From assembly GCA_963830715.1 (NCBI GenBank), contig CAWHNS010000006.1, positions 1-64,000 on the forward strand: 64,000 bases of DNA, read 5' to 3'. The notes under the pieces were generated by a model that was not told the DNA's origin, did not search any database, and worked only from the letters and a program-made list of their open reading frames with translations. This DNA is from CAVVMA01 sp963830715. GTDB taxonomy: Bacteria > Desulfobacterota > Binatia > Binatales > Binataceae. A program made the translations under genes and the position numbers. How positions within the stretch are numbered: the stretch's first letter is position 1; each line of letters starts with the position of its first letter. Shown here in pieces: positions 28,687 through 36,295 of this stretch.

Positions 28687-29027
28687 CAGTTCACCTCCAT
28701 CTCGATTCTCGTCAGCAGGATTTCATCTCCCTGGGCGAGGCATGCCGCGCCCCCGCACATACCGCAGCGCAGCACTCCTTGCCGGGGAAGCTCGCGGCCG
28801 CATCGGCTGCACTTCCATCGCGCCGAGACCGGCTCGATTGAAAGGGCGGCCTCTGCACAGACTGTGCGCTCGCGGAAGACCTCATACGCGGCGGCGAGCA
28901 GATCGCGATCGACGCCTGAAAGCTCGCCGACCCGCACGCAGACCCGGCGCACAGCGGTTGCGCCACGCGACCGCGCCGTCGCATCAACCTGCTCTATCAG
29001 CGCGCCAACAATCGAATACTCGTGCAC
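28686..29027 (-). CDS. hypA: Hydrogenase nickel chaperone HypA
   Basis: 113 residues. I place the start at the GTG at 29,027, giving MHEYSIVGALIEQV, because HypA needs His2 right after the start for nickel binding. The in-frame TTG at 29,033 would add two residues ahead of it. The zinc domain is visible as WKCSRCGRELPRQGVLRCGM, with CxxC pairs at both ends. It binds Ni(II) and hands it to the large subunit with HypB. The stop overlaps hypB by one to two bases, and the gene starts 12 nt after the embedded crotonase. Confidence 0.93.
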   Translation of the reverse strand: MHEYSIVGALIEQVDATARSRGATAVRRVCVRVGELSGVDRDLLAAAYEVFRERTVCAEAALSIEPVSARWKCSRCGRELPRQGVLRCGMCGGAACLAQGDEILLTRIEMEVN

Positions 29028-29039
29028 ATGCAACCCTTC

Positions 29040-29903
29040 TCACGCTCCGTTGAATTTCGGCGTCTGCTTCGCAATAAAGGCCGCGAGTCCATCGGCAAAG
29101 TCGGGCCCGTTGGCGGCTCGCGTCAGACTCTCGAGTTCGCTATCGAGATGGCGATCGAGCATGTCCATGCCGCAGGCCTGGTTGATAAGGGCCTTGGCTT
29201 CCGCCCAGGCGCGCGTCGGGCCTGCCGCGAGGCGGTCGGCAAGGGCGAACGTTTCAGCGTCGAATTTTTCGCTGGAATGCACTGCGCTGACGAGCCCGAT
29301 TTCCAAGGCGCGCCGCGCGTCCAGCCGCGGGCTCAGGAACACGAGCTCCAACGCGCGCCTGAGTCCGAGCAGGCGCGGGAGCAGGAAGGTCGAGCTCTCG
29401 GCGCCCGTGAGCCCGGTTCGACCGTAAGCCCATTCGAAGCTGGCGCGTTCCGAAGCGATTACCAGGTCGCATGCCATCGCGATACCGAAACCTCCGGCCG
29501 CAGCGATCCCGTCCACCGCGGCTACGAATGGCTTGGCTGCCCGGCGGATCTCGGAGATCGTGCTGTGGATGTACTCGACAATCTCCTTCAGCACTTCCCC
29601 GAAACCCGTGCTTTGCGTCGCCGCTTCCGGTTTGAGGTACTCGATCTCGTGCTCACTCCCCCCCGTTCGCACATATTTGAGATCGGCGCCGCTGCAAAAT
29701 ACGCCGCCCGAGCCGCGAATCACTACCGCGCGCACTGACTCGTCACGGGCGAGCCGCAATCCGGCGCGCCGTAAATCCTGAGCGGTTGCAACGTCGAGCG
29801 AGTTGAAGTGATCACGGCGATCGATAGTGATGACTCCCACGCTTCCGCGCATGTCGCAAAGAATGTGCGGCGAGGGCCGGCGGGTTAGCTCTTTGACCTC
29901 CAT
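29040..29903 (-). CDS. Enoyl-CoA hydratase/isomerase-family protein embedded in the hyp operon
   Basis: 287 residues, ATG at 29,903. Crotonase landmarks are GVITIDRRDHFNSLDVATAQ, AVVIRGSGGVFCSGADLKYV (oxyanion hole and CoA site), AKPFVAAVDGIAAAGGFGIA, MACDLVIASERASFEWAYGR, and LTGAESSTFLLPRLLGLRRA where the catalytic Glu of hydratases would be in the TGAESS loop. The exact reaction is not predictable. It is 8 nt downstream of hypE and 12 nt upstream of hypA, so it is certainly part of the operon. No known step of [NiFe] cofactor synthesis uses a CoA thioester, which makes its position odd. It may have been inserted by chance or reflect a linked CoA-ester metabolism. Confidence 0.85.
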   Translation of the reverse strand: MEVKELTRRPSPHILCDMRGSVGVITIDRRDHFNSLDVATAQDLRRAGLRLARDESVRAVVIRGSGGVFCSGADLKYVRTGGSEHEIEYLKPEAATQSTGFGEVLKEIVEYIHSTISEIRRAAKPFVAAVDGIAAAGGFGIAMACDLVIASERASFEWAYGRTGLTGAESSTFLLPRLLGLRRALELVFLSPRLDARRALEIGLVSAVHSSEKFDAETFALADRLAAGPTRAWAEAKALINQACGMDMLDRHLDSELESLTRAANGPDFADGLAAFIAKQTPKFNGA

Positions 29904-29911
29904 GGCACTGC

Positions 29912-30943
29912 TCAGCAAATGCGCGGCAATGGTTCGCCTTCGGGTTCGGAAAGCAAGCGCCGGCCGAAGCCGGTATCGAGCACCACGCGCCCGGGCCGTT
30001 CGGCCGTGCACGTTCCAACGATCGCGGCATTGCGGCCGAGCGGATGCGCACGCAAGGCGTCAAGTACGCGCTCGGCGGCTCTCGCCCGCACGCCGATGAG
30101 CGCCTTGCCCTCGTTAGCCACGATGAGCGGGTCGATGCCGAGGAGTTCGGCCGCGGCCCGCACTCCTTCGTTCATCGGCACGCTCGGGCCATTGAGCACG
30201 ATCCCAACGCCCGACTTCTGCGCCATTTCGCAGAGCGCGCTGACCACGCCGCCGCGCGTCGGATCCTTCATCGCAACCACGGCGTCCCCACCTGCGTCGA
30301 GCGCCCGACGAATCATCATGTTGAGCGGCGCCACATCCGAGCGGAGGTCACCTTCGAGCGCCAACTCGTTGCGGCACGCCATTACGGCGAGCCCGTGATC
30401 GCCGGCGGTTCCGGTGAGAATGATCAGGTCGCCTGGCGTGAGGCCGGAGTCGGGAACAACGCGCGGCGAGAGCGCCACGCCCGTGGTATTGAGCACGAGC
30501 CCATCGATCTCGCCGCGGCCCATGACCTTGGTATCGCCGGTTAGAATCCTCGCGTTTGCCTCGCGACATGTAGCCTCGATCGAGTCGCGCACTCGCTCGA
30601 GATCGGCTCGCGCGAAACCCTCTTCGACCACTACGGCGCAAGTGAGAGCCAGAACTTCGGTCGCGCCCATCATCGCGAGATCGTTGACGGTGCCCGCTAC
30701 CGCGAGCCGCCCGATATCCCCGCCGGGAAAAAAGATTGGACTGATCACGTGCGAGTCGGTCGTGATGACCAGCCATTGGTCACCGACCGGGATGGCCGCG
30801 CCGTCGTCCATTGCGCCCAGGCCGATTCCCGGTCCCGGCACGCCGTCCAGGCGGTCAACGAATAGTTCCTTGATAAGCGCGCGCATCGCGCGTCCGCCCG
30901 CTCCGTGCTTGAGCGCGATTCTGCTGTCGTCCTGGCGTGCCAT
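29912..30943 (-). CDS. hypE: Hydrogenase maturation factor HypE (carbamoyl dehydratase)
   Basis: 343 residues from the ATG at 30,943. The N-terminal AIR-synthase-like half has LKHGAGGRAMRALIKELF, DDGAAIPVGDQWLVITTDSH and AVAGTVNDLAMMGATEVLAL. The C-terminal half has TGTAGDHGLAVMACRNELAL and MKDPTRGGVVSALCEMAQKS. The protein ends PRIC, the conserved C-terminal Cys that receives carbamoyl from HypF and is dehydrated to thiocyanate, the source of the CN ligands. An open frame upstream to 31,345 lies inside hypD and is not used. It begins 10 nt after the hypD stop. Confidence 0.95.
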   Translation of the reverse strand: MARQDDSRIALKHGAGGRAMRALIKELFVDRLDGVPGPGIGLGAMDDGAAIPVGDQWLVITTDSHVISPIFFPGGDIGRLAVAGTVNDLAMMGATEVLALTCAVVVEEGFARADLERVRDSIEATCREANARILTGDTKVMGRGEIDGLVLNTTGVALSPRVVPDSGLTPGDLIILTGTAGDHGLAVMACRNELALEGDLRSDVAPLNMMIRRALDAGGDAVVAMKDPTRGGVVSALCEMAQKSGVGIVLNGPSVPMNEGVRAAAELLGIDPLIVANEGKALIGVRARAAERVLDALRAHPLGRNAAIVGTCTAERPGRVVLDTGFGRRLLSEPEGEPLPRIC

Positions 30944-30953
30944 GGCGTCGGCT

Positions 30954-32087
30954 TCAGCTGCCCAAATCGGGCCTGCCTCCGTACTCGAGCCAGATGCGGC
31001 AAGTGCCTTCGCTGCTGACCATGCACGCGCCCACCGGCTGGTCCGGCAAACATTTGATGCCGAAGAGCGGGCACGCACTCGGCGTCGCGATGCCGGCCAT
31101 GATGTCGCCGCATATGCATTGTGCGGCAAGGCGGGGTGGTGCGTACGACCAGAGGCCGGCGAGATCGATCTTGAAACGCCGGCGCGCATCGACATGCGCC
31201 CATTCATCGCGCAAGCGCAGGTTGCCGTTGGGCACGTGCGCAATTCCCCGCCAGCGCCCGCCGATCGACCGAAACACGCGCCACAACGCCTCCTGAGCAT
31301 TGCGGTTTCCCTCGCGCGTGACGCATCGCGGATAGGCGTTGACAACGACAGCGCGGCGGTCGCGAATCAGCTCAAGCAGACCGGCGAGCCCGGCCAGAAT
31401 GTCCAGCGGCTCAAAGCCGGCCACGACGACCGGGATCTGATGACGCTCGACGAAACGCTCGAAGACCCCCCATCCGGTGATGGCGGCTGCGTGCCCCGCG
31501 GCAAGAAACCCCTCGACGCGCGTCGCGGGCATTTCGGCGACGATCTCCATCACCGGCGGGATGTACTTGTGGGCGGATAGAACCGAGAAGTTGGATGGTG
31601 TGCCCGCCAGCAGGGCCGCGGCGGTCGCGACCGCTGTCGTCTCGAATCCGCTTGCGAAGAACACCAGCTCCTCATCGATGCGGCGCGCCAATTCCACCGC
31701 CTGCGCAACGCTGTACACCACCTCCACCCGTGCGCCATCCGCCCTTGCGTCGGCCAGTGACTTGACGCTTCCGGGCACGCGCAACATATCGCCGTAGGTC
31801 GCAACTCTCACGCCCGAGAGCGCGAGCGCGACAGCTTCGTCCACCTCGGGCAGATCGGTTACGCACACTGGACACCCAGGACCCATGATCACGTCGAGCG
31901 CGCGCGGGAAGCTCGCGCGCAATCCAAAGCGGGCGATCGCTTGCTCGTGGCTTCCGCACACGTGCATCACCGAGATCGGCGCGCGGCCAATAGATGCGCA
32001 GAGCCTGCCGAGCAGCGCGGTGAGCTCGCGTCCCCGCCGGGGATCGCGGAACTCGAGCGCGCGGCCGCTCATCCGGCTGTCATCCAT
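30954..32087 (-). CDS. hypD: Hydrogenase Fe(CN)2CO assembly scaffold HypD
   Basis: 377 residues from the ATG at 32,087, which overlaps the hypF-hypC stop. Conserved cysteine motifs are present: PISVMHVCGSHEQAIARFGL, VIMGPGCPVCVTDLPEVDEA, FFASGFETTAVATAAAL, SAHKYIPPVMEIVAEM, and the C-terminal cluster region CICGDIMAGIATPSACPLFG, IKCLPDQPVGACMVSSEGTC. HypD carries a [4Fe-4S] cluster and, with HypC, holds the iron while CN and CO are attached. Complete and intact. Confidence 0.95.
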   Translation of the reverse strand: MDDSRMSGRALEFRDPRRGRELTALLGRLCASIGRAPISVMHVCGSHEQAIARFGLRASFPRALDVIMGPGCPVCVTDLPEVDEAVALALSGVRVATYGDMLRVPGSVKSLADARADGARVEVVYSVAQAVELARRIDEELVFFASGFETTAVATAAALLAGTPSNFSVLSAHKYIPPVMEIVAEMPATRVEGFLAAGHAAAITGWGVFERFVERHQIPVVVAGFEPLDILAGLAGLLELIRDRRAVVVNAYPRCVTREGNRNAQEALWRVFRSIGGRWRGIAHVPNGNLRLRDEWAHVDARRRFKIDLAGLWSYAPPRLAAQCICGDIMAGIATPSACPLFGIKCLPDQPVGACMVSSEGTCRIWLEYGGRPDLGS

Positions 32088-32370
32088 CTTTCTTGGTCTC
32101 GCCAGCCGCGATTTCGCCGCGCACGTCAGCCGCCATCAGGTCCTCGCGTTCGGCCTCGCGCAGCAATTGCTCGTAAAGGGCAAGCGTCGCTTCGACCTCC
32201 GCGGCGGGAATCCTGCGAATAGCGTAACCGACGTGATTGAGCACGTAGTCGCCCACCCCGACCGGCTCATCCACGACGTCGAGCAGAACTTGCTTGCGCA
32301 CGCCCCAGAAATCAACGGTCGCCACCGATCCTGAAACTTCGACTACCTTGCCGGGAACTCCGAGGCACAT
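32080..32370 (-). CDS. hypC: HypC chaperone (in frame with HypF; also has its own start)
   Basis: 96 residues from the internal ATG at 32,370. The family N-terminus MCLGVPGKVVEV has the essential Cys2, which must be exposed by Met removal to bind the iron and HypD. The middle VATVDFWGVRKQVLLDVVDE and GVGDYVLNHVGYAIRRIPAA match the OB-fold of HypC/HupF. The C-terminal helix EATLALYEQLLREAEREDLM is typical, followed by an extra Lys-rich tail. A strong AGGAGGG lies 5 nt before the ATG, so free HypC can be made even if the upstream frame reads through. Confidence 0.9.
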   Translation of the reverse strand: MCLGVPGKVVEVSGSVATVDFWGVRKQVLLDVVDEPVGVGDYVLNHVGYAIRRIPAAEVEATLALYEQLLREAEREDLMAADVRGEIAAGETKKDG

Positions 32371-34719
32371 CAGATCCCTCCTCTTCGATTCGCGCACGCG
32401 TGCTGCGGCCACCATAGCCTGCCCCAATGCAAGACCGCCGTCTCCGGGCGGAACCTCGCGCGGTAGATAGACCGGAGCTTCGCCCGCGAGGGCGTCGAGA
32501 ATTCCTTCGGTCAGCAGAGGGTTCTGAAAGCAGCCGCCGGCGAGTACGACGGGAAACTCTCCTAGCTCATCAAGGGCTGTCCGCACCGTCAACACGGTTG
32601 CGCTGATCAGGGTGTTGTGGAAGCGCGCAGCAATCCGTGCGGGAGGTTCGCCGCAAACCAACTCTTCGACGATCCGGCGGACCGCGGGGCGAAGGTCGAG
32701 GCTCCACGGTTTTCCACCGCGGTCGAGCACGAAATCGTAGCCGCCCCGCTCAGCCGGATCGGCCGCGTTGTTGAGCATCATTGCGATCTGGCCCTCGTAG
32801 CGCGCCGTTGTTCGCCTGAAGACGAGCGCGCCGACGGCGTCGAAGTAACGTCCGACACCGTGCGCGGGCACGCTGTTGAAGCCCCTCCGCATCATGCTGC
32901 GAACCGTCGTGATGGCCGCCGGATCGAGCGCGGCAAACAGTGCGAGGCGCTCGATCTCGAAGCGGCTGTCGAACGCATCGTCCACCAGCGCCAAGGCGAG
33001 ACGCCAGACCTCGCGCACTGCGCGGTCGCCCCCGGCGAGCGCGATGGGACGAAACGTAGCGAGGCGTTCAGCATCACGATAATCGGCCAGCAGCAGCTCG
33101 CCGCCCCACATCGTGCCATCGTGGCCCAGTCCGGTTCCGTCATAAGCAAGGCCGAGAACGGGTCCGGACAGTCCGTGCTCAGCCATCGCGCCTGCCACGT
33201 GCGCATGATGATGCTGCACCGCGACGGCAACGCATCCCTTGCGGTCCAGTGCATAACGGGTTGAGAGAAAATCAGGATGCAGATCGTGTGCGATTATCTC
33301 AGTCCTCACACCGACGAAGCCTTCCATCCTTGTGATCGACTCCTCAAAAGCCGCGTAGGTTTCGAGACCATCGAGATCACCGATGTGCGGACCGAACCAG
33401 ATTGAATCTCCGTTGCCCAGGCAGAAAGCGTTCTTGAGTTGCGCTCCGACAGCCAGCACGGGACGCTCGAATGGCGGGTTGACCCGCACTGGACGCGGAA
33501 CGAAACCTCGTGAACGGCGCAGCATCGTCGGAGCGCCCGCGATTATGCGCGCAATCGAGTCGTCGCATCGGGTCACGATTTCACGGTCGTGGACCAGAAA
33601 AAAGTCAGCGATCTCCGCCAGCCGAAGGAGCGCCTCCTCATTGCGATAGACAATAGGTTCATCGGACCGGTTTCCCGACGTCATCACAAGGGGTCTTTGC
33701 ACCGTTGCAAGGAGAAGATGATGCAGCGGAGTGTACGCGAGCATGATGCCGACCAGCAGGCTTTCCGGCGCGACCTGGGCGGCGAGATCCGCATCCGGAT
33801 GCCGGCGCGCGAGCACGATCGGACGCTCGGGCGAGAACAACAGCGCACGCTCCGCGGAACCAAGAACCGCGAGGTGCTCGGCCTCTCCGAGGTCGCGCAC
33901 CATCACGGCGAAGGGTTTTTCCTCGCGGTGTTTGCGCAGGCGCAGCCGGGCGACCGCGGACGACGAGGTCGCATCGCAGGCGAGATGAAACCCGCCGAGA
34001 CCCTTAAGCGCGACGACAAGCCCCTGACCCAGGGCACGGGCCGTATCCAAAAGGGGGTCGCTCGATGCCAACTCCTCGCCGGTCGCCCCGAGCAGCCGCA
34101 GACGCGGGCCACATTCGGGGCAAGCGTTTGGCTCCGCATGAAAACGCCGATCATCCGGATCTTCGTACTCGCGCCGGCACTCAGGGCACATCTCGAACGG
34201 CGCCATCGTGGTCGCACCGCGATCATATGGGACATCGCGCGCGATCGTGAAGCGCGGGCCGCAGTTGGTACAATTGGTGAAGGCGTAGCGGAAGCGGCGG
34301 TCGCCGGGATCGAAGATTTCGGCGAGGCATTCCGCACATATCGCGAGATCGGCGGGTATCGATATGCGGCGCGCCGCGCCTGCTGGCTCGCTGAGATCTC
34401 GAATCCCGCGCGCTGCGCGAAAGCCAGAGGACTCGCCTGCACACGGTTGAGCCGTGAGGCCATCGGCGCCTCCGAGGCGAGGCGAGCGACGAATCGGTCC
34501 AGTGCGCTGCGCGATCCGAAGGCTTCGATCGTAACACCCGCCGCATCGTTATGAACGCTGCCGGTCAGCCCCTCTTCGCGCGCGAGCCGGTAGACAAAAG
34601 GCCTGAATCCGACCCCCTGCGAAATTCCGGTTATTCTGATCTCGCGGCCCGCAAGTTCTAACGCGTGCCTGCCCGGCGGAAGAGCGGACGCCGGTGGCGG
34701 GCGGCTCGTGAGCGTTCAT
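32080..34719 (-). CDS. hypF: HypF carbamoyltransferase read through into HypC (fusion; two 5' frameshifts)
   Basis: The HypF part begins at the ATG at 34,719, overlapping the preceding cytochrome stop as ATGA. An indel near 34,665 and another near 34,405 must be corrected. Domains are acylphosphatase (RITGISQGVGFRPFVYRLAR), two zinc fingers (CAEC..CTNC, CPEC..CPEC), a YrdC-like domain (ALGQGLVVALKGLGGFHLAC, MLAYTPLHHLLLATVQRPLV) and a Kae1-like carbamoyl-transfer domain (VAVQHHHAHVAGAMAEHGL, LAGGCFQNPLLTEG). HypF makes the carbamoyl group for HypE. After LALGQAMVAAARVRESKRRD the frame does not stop but enters MCLGVPGKVVEV of HypC. A TGA overlapping the HypC ATG lies one base out of frame, so a single indel could have created the fusion. 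Confidence 0.88.
32376..32382 (-). promoter_or_regulatory. Strong internal ribosome binding site for hypC
   Basis: AGGAGGG on the minus strand, spaced 5 nt (ATCTG) from the HypC ATG at 32,370. It lies inside the fused HypF-HypC frame. It supports separate initiation of HypC with a free N-terminal Cys. Confidence 0.75.
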
Positions 34720-35124
34720 GACTCACCTAGCGAATGGATATACGCGACCAGATCCCAAATCTGCTCGTTGGTGAGGAGCGCCCATGAAGGCATTGCTGTC
34801 CCCTGGACGCCGTCGTGAATCGCCCGATAAGTCTGCCCCGCGCTGGCCGAATCGGACCATGGCGGGACCGTGAGATTGCCCGGCGGCGGATCCATGCCCA
34901 TGCTGCGGGCGCCGTGCCCGTCGCCTCTTTCCCCGTGGCAGATTGCACAGTTCTCCGTGAAGAGTGTGCGTCCTCTGTCATGCGCCTCCTGCGACGCGAA
35001 GAGTCCTGGGGGAACCTGCGCGGCGCCACGGGCTCTATCGCTCCTGCTGCATGCTGCGATCGCACACAACACGCCCAGCGCGGCTGTCGCGACTCCCCAC
35101 GCCGCTCTTCGGCGACAGTTCATA
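34716..35124 (-). CDS. Cytochrome c lipoprotein
   Basis: 135 residues from the ATG at 35,124. The leader AAWGVATAALGVLCAIAACS ends in a lipobox (IAAC), so the protein is probably lipid-anchored. One heme site, LFTENCAICHGERGDGHGAR, is followed by MGMDPPPGNLTVPPW and the Met-ligand region QGTAMPSWALLTNEQIWDLV. The start lies about 90 nt inside the protease gene, an unusual overlap; the same frame is open to 35,201. The stop overlaps the hypF ATG. Position next to the cytochrome b subunit suggests that it takes electrons from the hydrogenase on the periplasmic side. Confidence 0.83.
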
Positions 35125-35592
35125 TCCAAGACCTCGAGCCTCACGAACGATCGCATCCACAAGCCCGTCCAACCCCGCGTCAACAGGATCGGAACGCTCA
35201 ATACTCAAATCAAATCTTTCCGGCACCAGTCCCAACAATGTGACCGACGTAGGAAAGGAGTCGATGAGTCGCGCGGCGTCAAAGAGATCGGCAACCCCAA
35301 CCTGGTGAGGAGACAGGCGTTCGCGTACTGCGGGCGGCACCTCGTCTCCGTCAATGCGAACAAATGTTCCTGGCAGAGCATCGACGCGAACCGCATCCAC
35401 CAGAATCACGTGCTCCGCCTCGGTAAACAACCCAAGGAGCGCAAGCCCAAGCGTGCCCCCGTCTGCCACGCGAACTCCTGGTGGAATATTGTAATTGCGT
35501 TCCAACCGAGCGACAGCGGCGGCGCCCAGTCCGTCGTCGCCGAGGAGCACGTTCCCAAGTCCGAGGATCAGAAGTTCGGGCGATTCAGCCAT
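35035..35592 (-). CDS. hyaD: Hydrogenase maturation endopeptidase (HyaD/HupD family)
   Basis: 185 residues, ATG at 35,592. LLILGLGNVLLGDDGLGAAA is the family signature with the first metal-binding acidic residue region. VRVADGGTLGLALLGLFTEA contains the second (DGGT), and RLSPHQVGVADLFDAARLI the His. HVILVDAVRVDALPGTF and VTLLGLVPERFDLSIERSD complete the fold. It removes the C-terminal peptide of the large subunit after nickel insertion. Its substrate is encoded two genes upstream. It overlaps the cytochrome b stop by 8 nt and the cytochrome c start by about 90 nt; the last 30 residues are not conserved in character. Confidence 0.9.
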   Translation of the reverse strand: MAESPELLILGLGNVLLGDDGLGAAAVARLERNYNIPPGVRVADGGTLGLALLGLFTEAEHVILVDAVRVDALPGTFVRIDGDEVPPAVRERLSPHQVGVADLFDAARLIDSFPTSVTLLGLVPERFDLSIERSDPVDAGLDGLVDAIVREARGLGYELSPKSGVGSRDSRAGRVVCDRSMQQER

Positions 35593-36295
35593 CGCGTGTC
35601 TCGCGGCCAACTGCCACTTCCCTTTCCTTGTAACCGGAGAACATTGAATCAATTTCGCTTCGTTCGGTAATGGAAAATAGAACACACAAATAAACGTGAA
35701 GGACCATGAAGATGAGCAGCAGCCACATCCCGATGTGATGAATCAGATGCGCCCTCTGCAGGCCGCCGACCAGTGGAATCAGGAAGCCGAAGGCCTGGAA
35801 CGCCGAGTTCGGCGGCGCGTACACCGTGTACAATGCAAGTCCGGTGAAAACCATCACGAACTGTATTAGAAAGACGACGGCGTAGGCCAGGCCGGCAGTC
35901 CCGGTCTGCCCGGGATACGGCAGCGGATCGCGGCGCAGGAAGCTGAAAAACTTTATCGCCTCCCAGGTGTTGCGCAGGCGTTCGCGCGACACGGGAAGAT
36001 ACTGATCCCAGCGTGCGTAGCGGTTGCCTGCAAACATCCAGTAGATGCGCACAAACAGGGCCAGCGCAAAGACGATCGCAGTGTAAAGATGGATTACGCG
36101 CATCGTTCCCATGACGAAGTGATCGCGGGCAGGCCAACTGACCGCGATGAACGGATCGCCGATATAGAAGCCAGTTGTTGAAAGCACCAGGATCGAAAAA
36201 AAAATGAGCCAGTGCGTGATCCGTACTGGCAGCTCCCACACATACACCGGCACGGTCGTTTCGGCCGTACCGACAACCTTGGGCGCGGCGCTCAC
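35585..36295 (-). CDS. hyaC: [NiFe] hydrogenase cytochrome b subunit (HyaC/HupC family)
   Basis: 236 residues. The GTG at 36,295 is used because it overlaps the large-subunit stop as GTGA; an ATG at 36,352 would overlap far more. Four transmembrane helices carry the two heme b groups: RITHWLIFFSILVLSTTGFY, MRVIHLYTAIVFALALFVRI, LAYAVVFLIQFVMVFTGLAL and HHIGMWLLLIFMVLHVYLCV, with His ligands in the first, second and last. The C-terminal SITERSEIDSMFSGYKERE is characteristic of the family. It passes electrons from the small subunit to quinone or onward carriers in the inner membrane. Confidence 0.93.
   Translation of the reverse strand: MSAAPKVVGTAETTVPVYVWELPVRITHWLIFFSILVLSTTGFYIGDPFIAVSWPARDHFVMGTMRVIHLYTAIVFALALFVRIYWMFAGNRYARWDQYLPVSRERLRNTWEAIKFFSFLRRDPLPYPGQTGTAGLAYAVVFLIQFVMVFTGLALYTVYAPPNSAFQAFGFLIPLVGGLQRAHLIHHIGMWLLLIFMVLHVYLCVLFSITERSEIDSMFSGYKEREVAVGRETRDG

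Noticed and set aside
33589..34554. Long plus-strand open frame (321 codons) opposite hypF
   Set aside because: It is antisense to well-conserved HypF domains, has no recognisable motif and no ribosome binding site; such frames are expected in GC-rich DNA.
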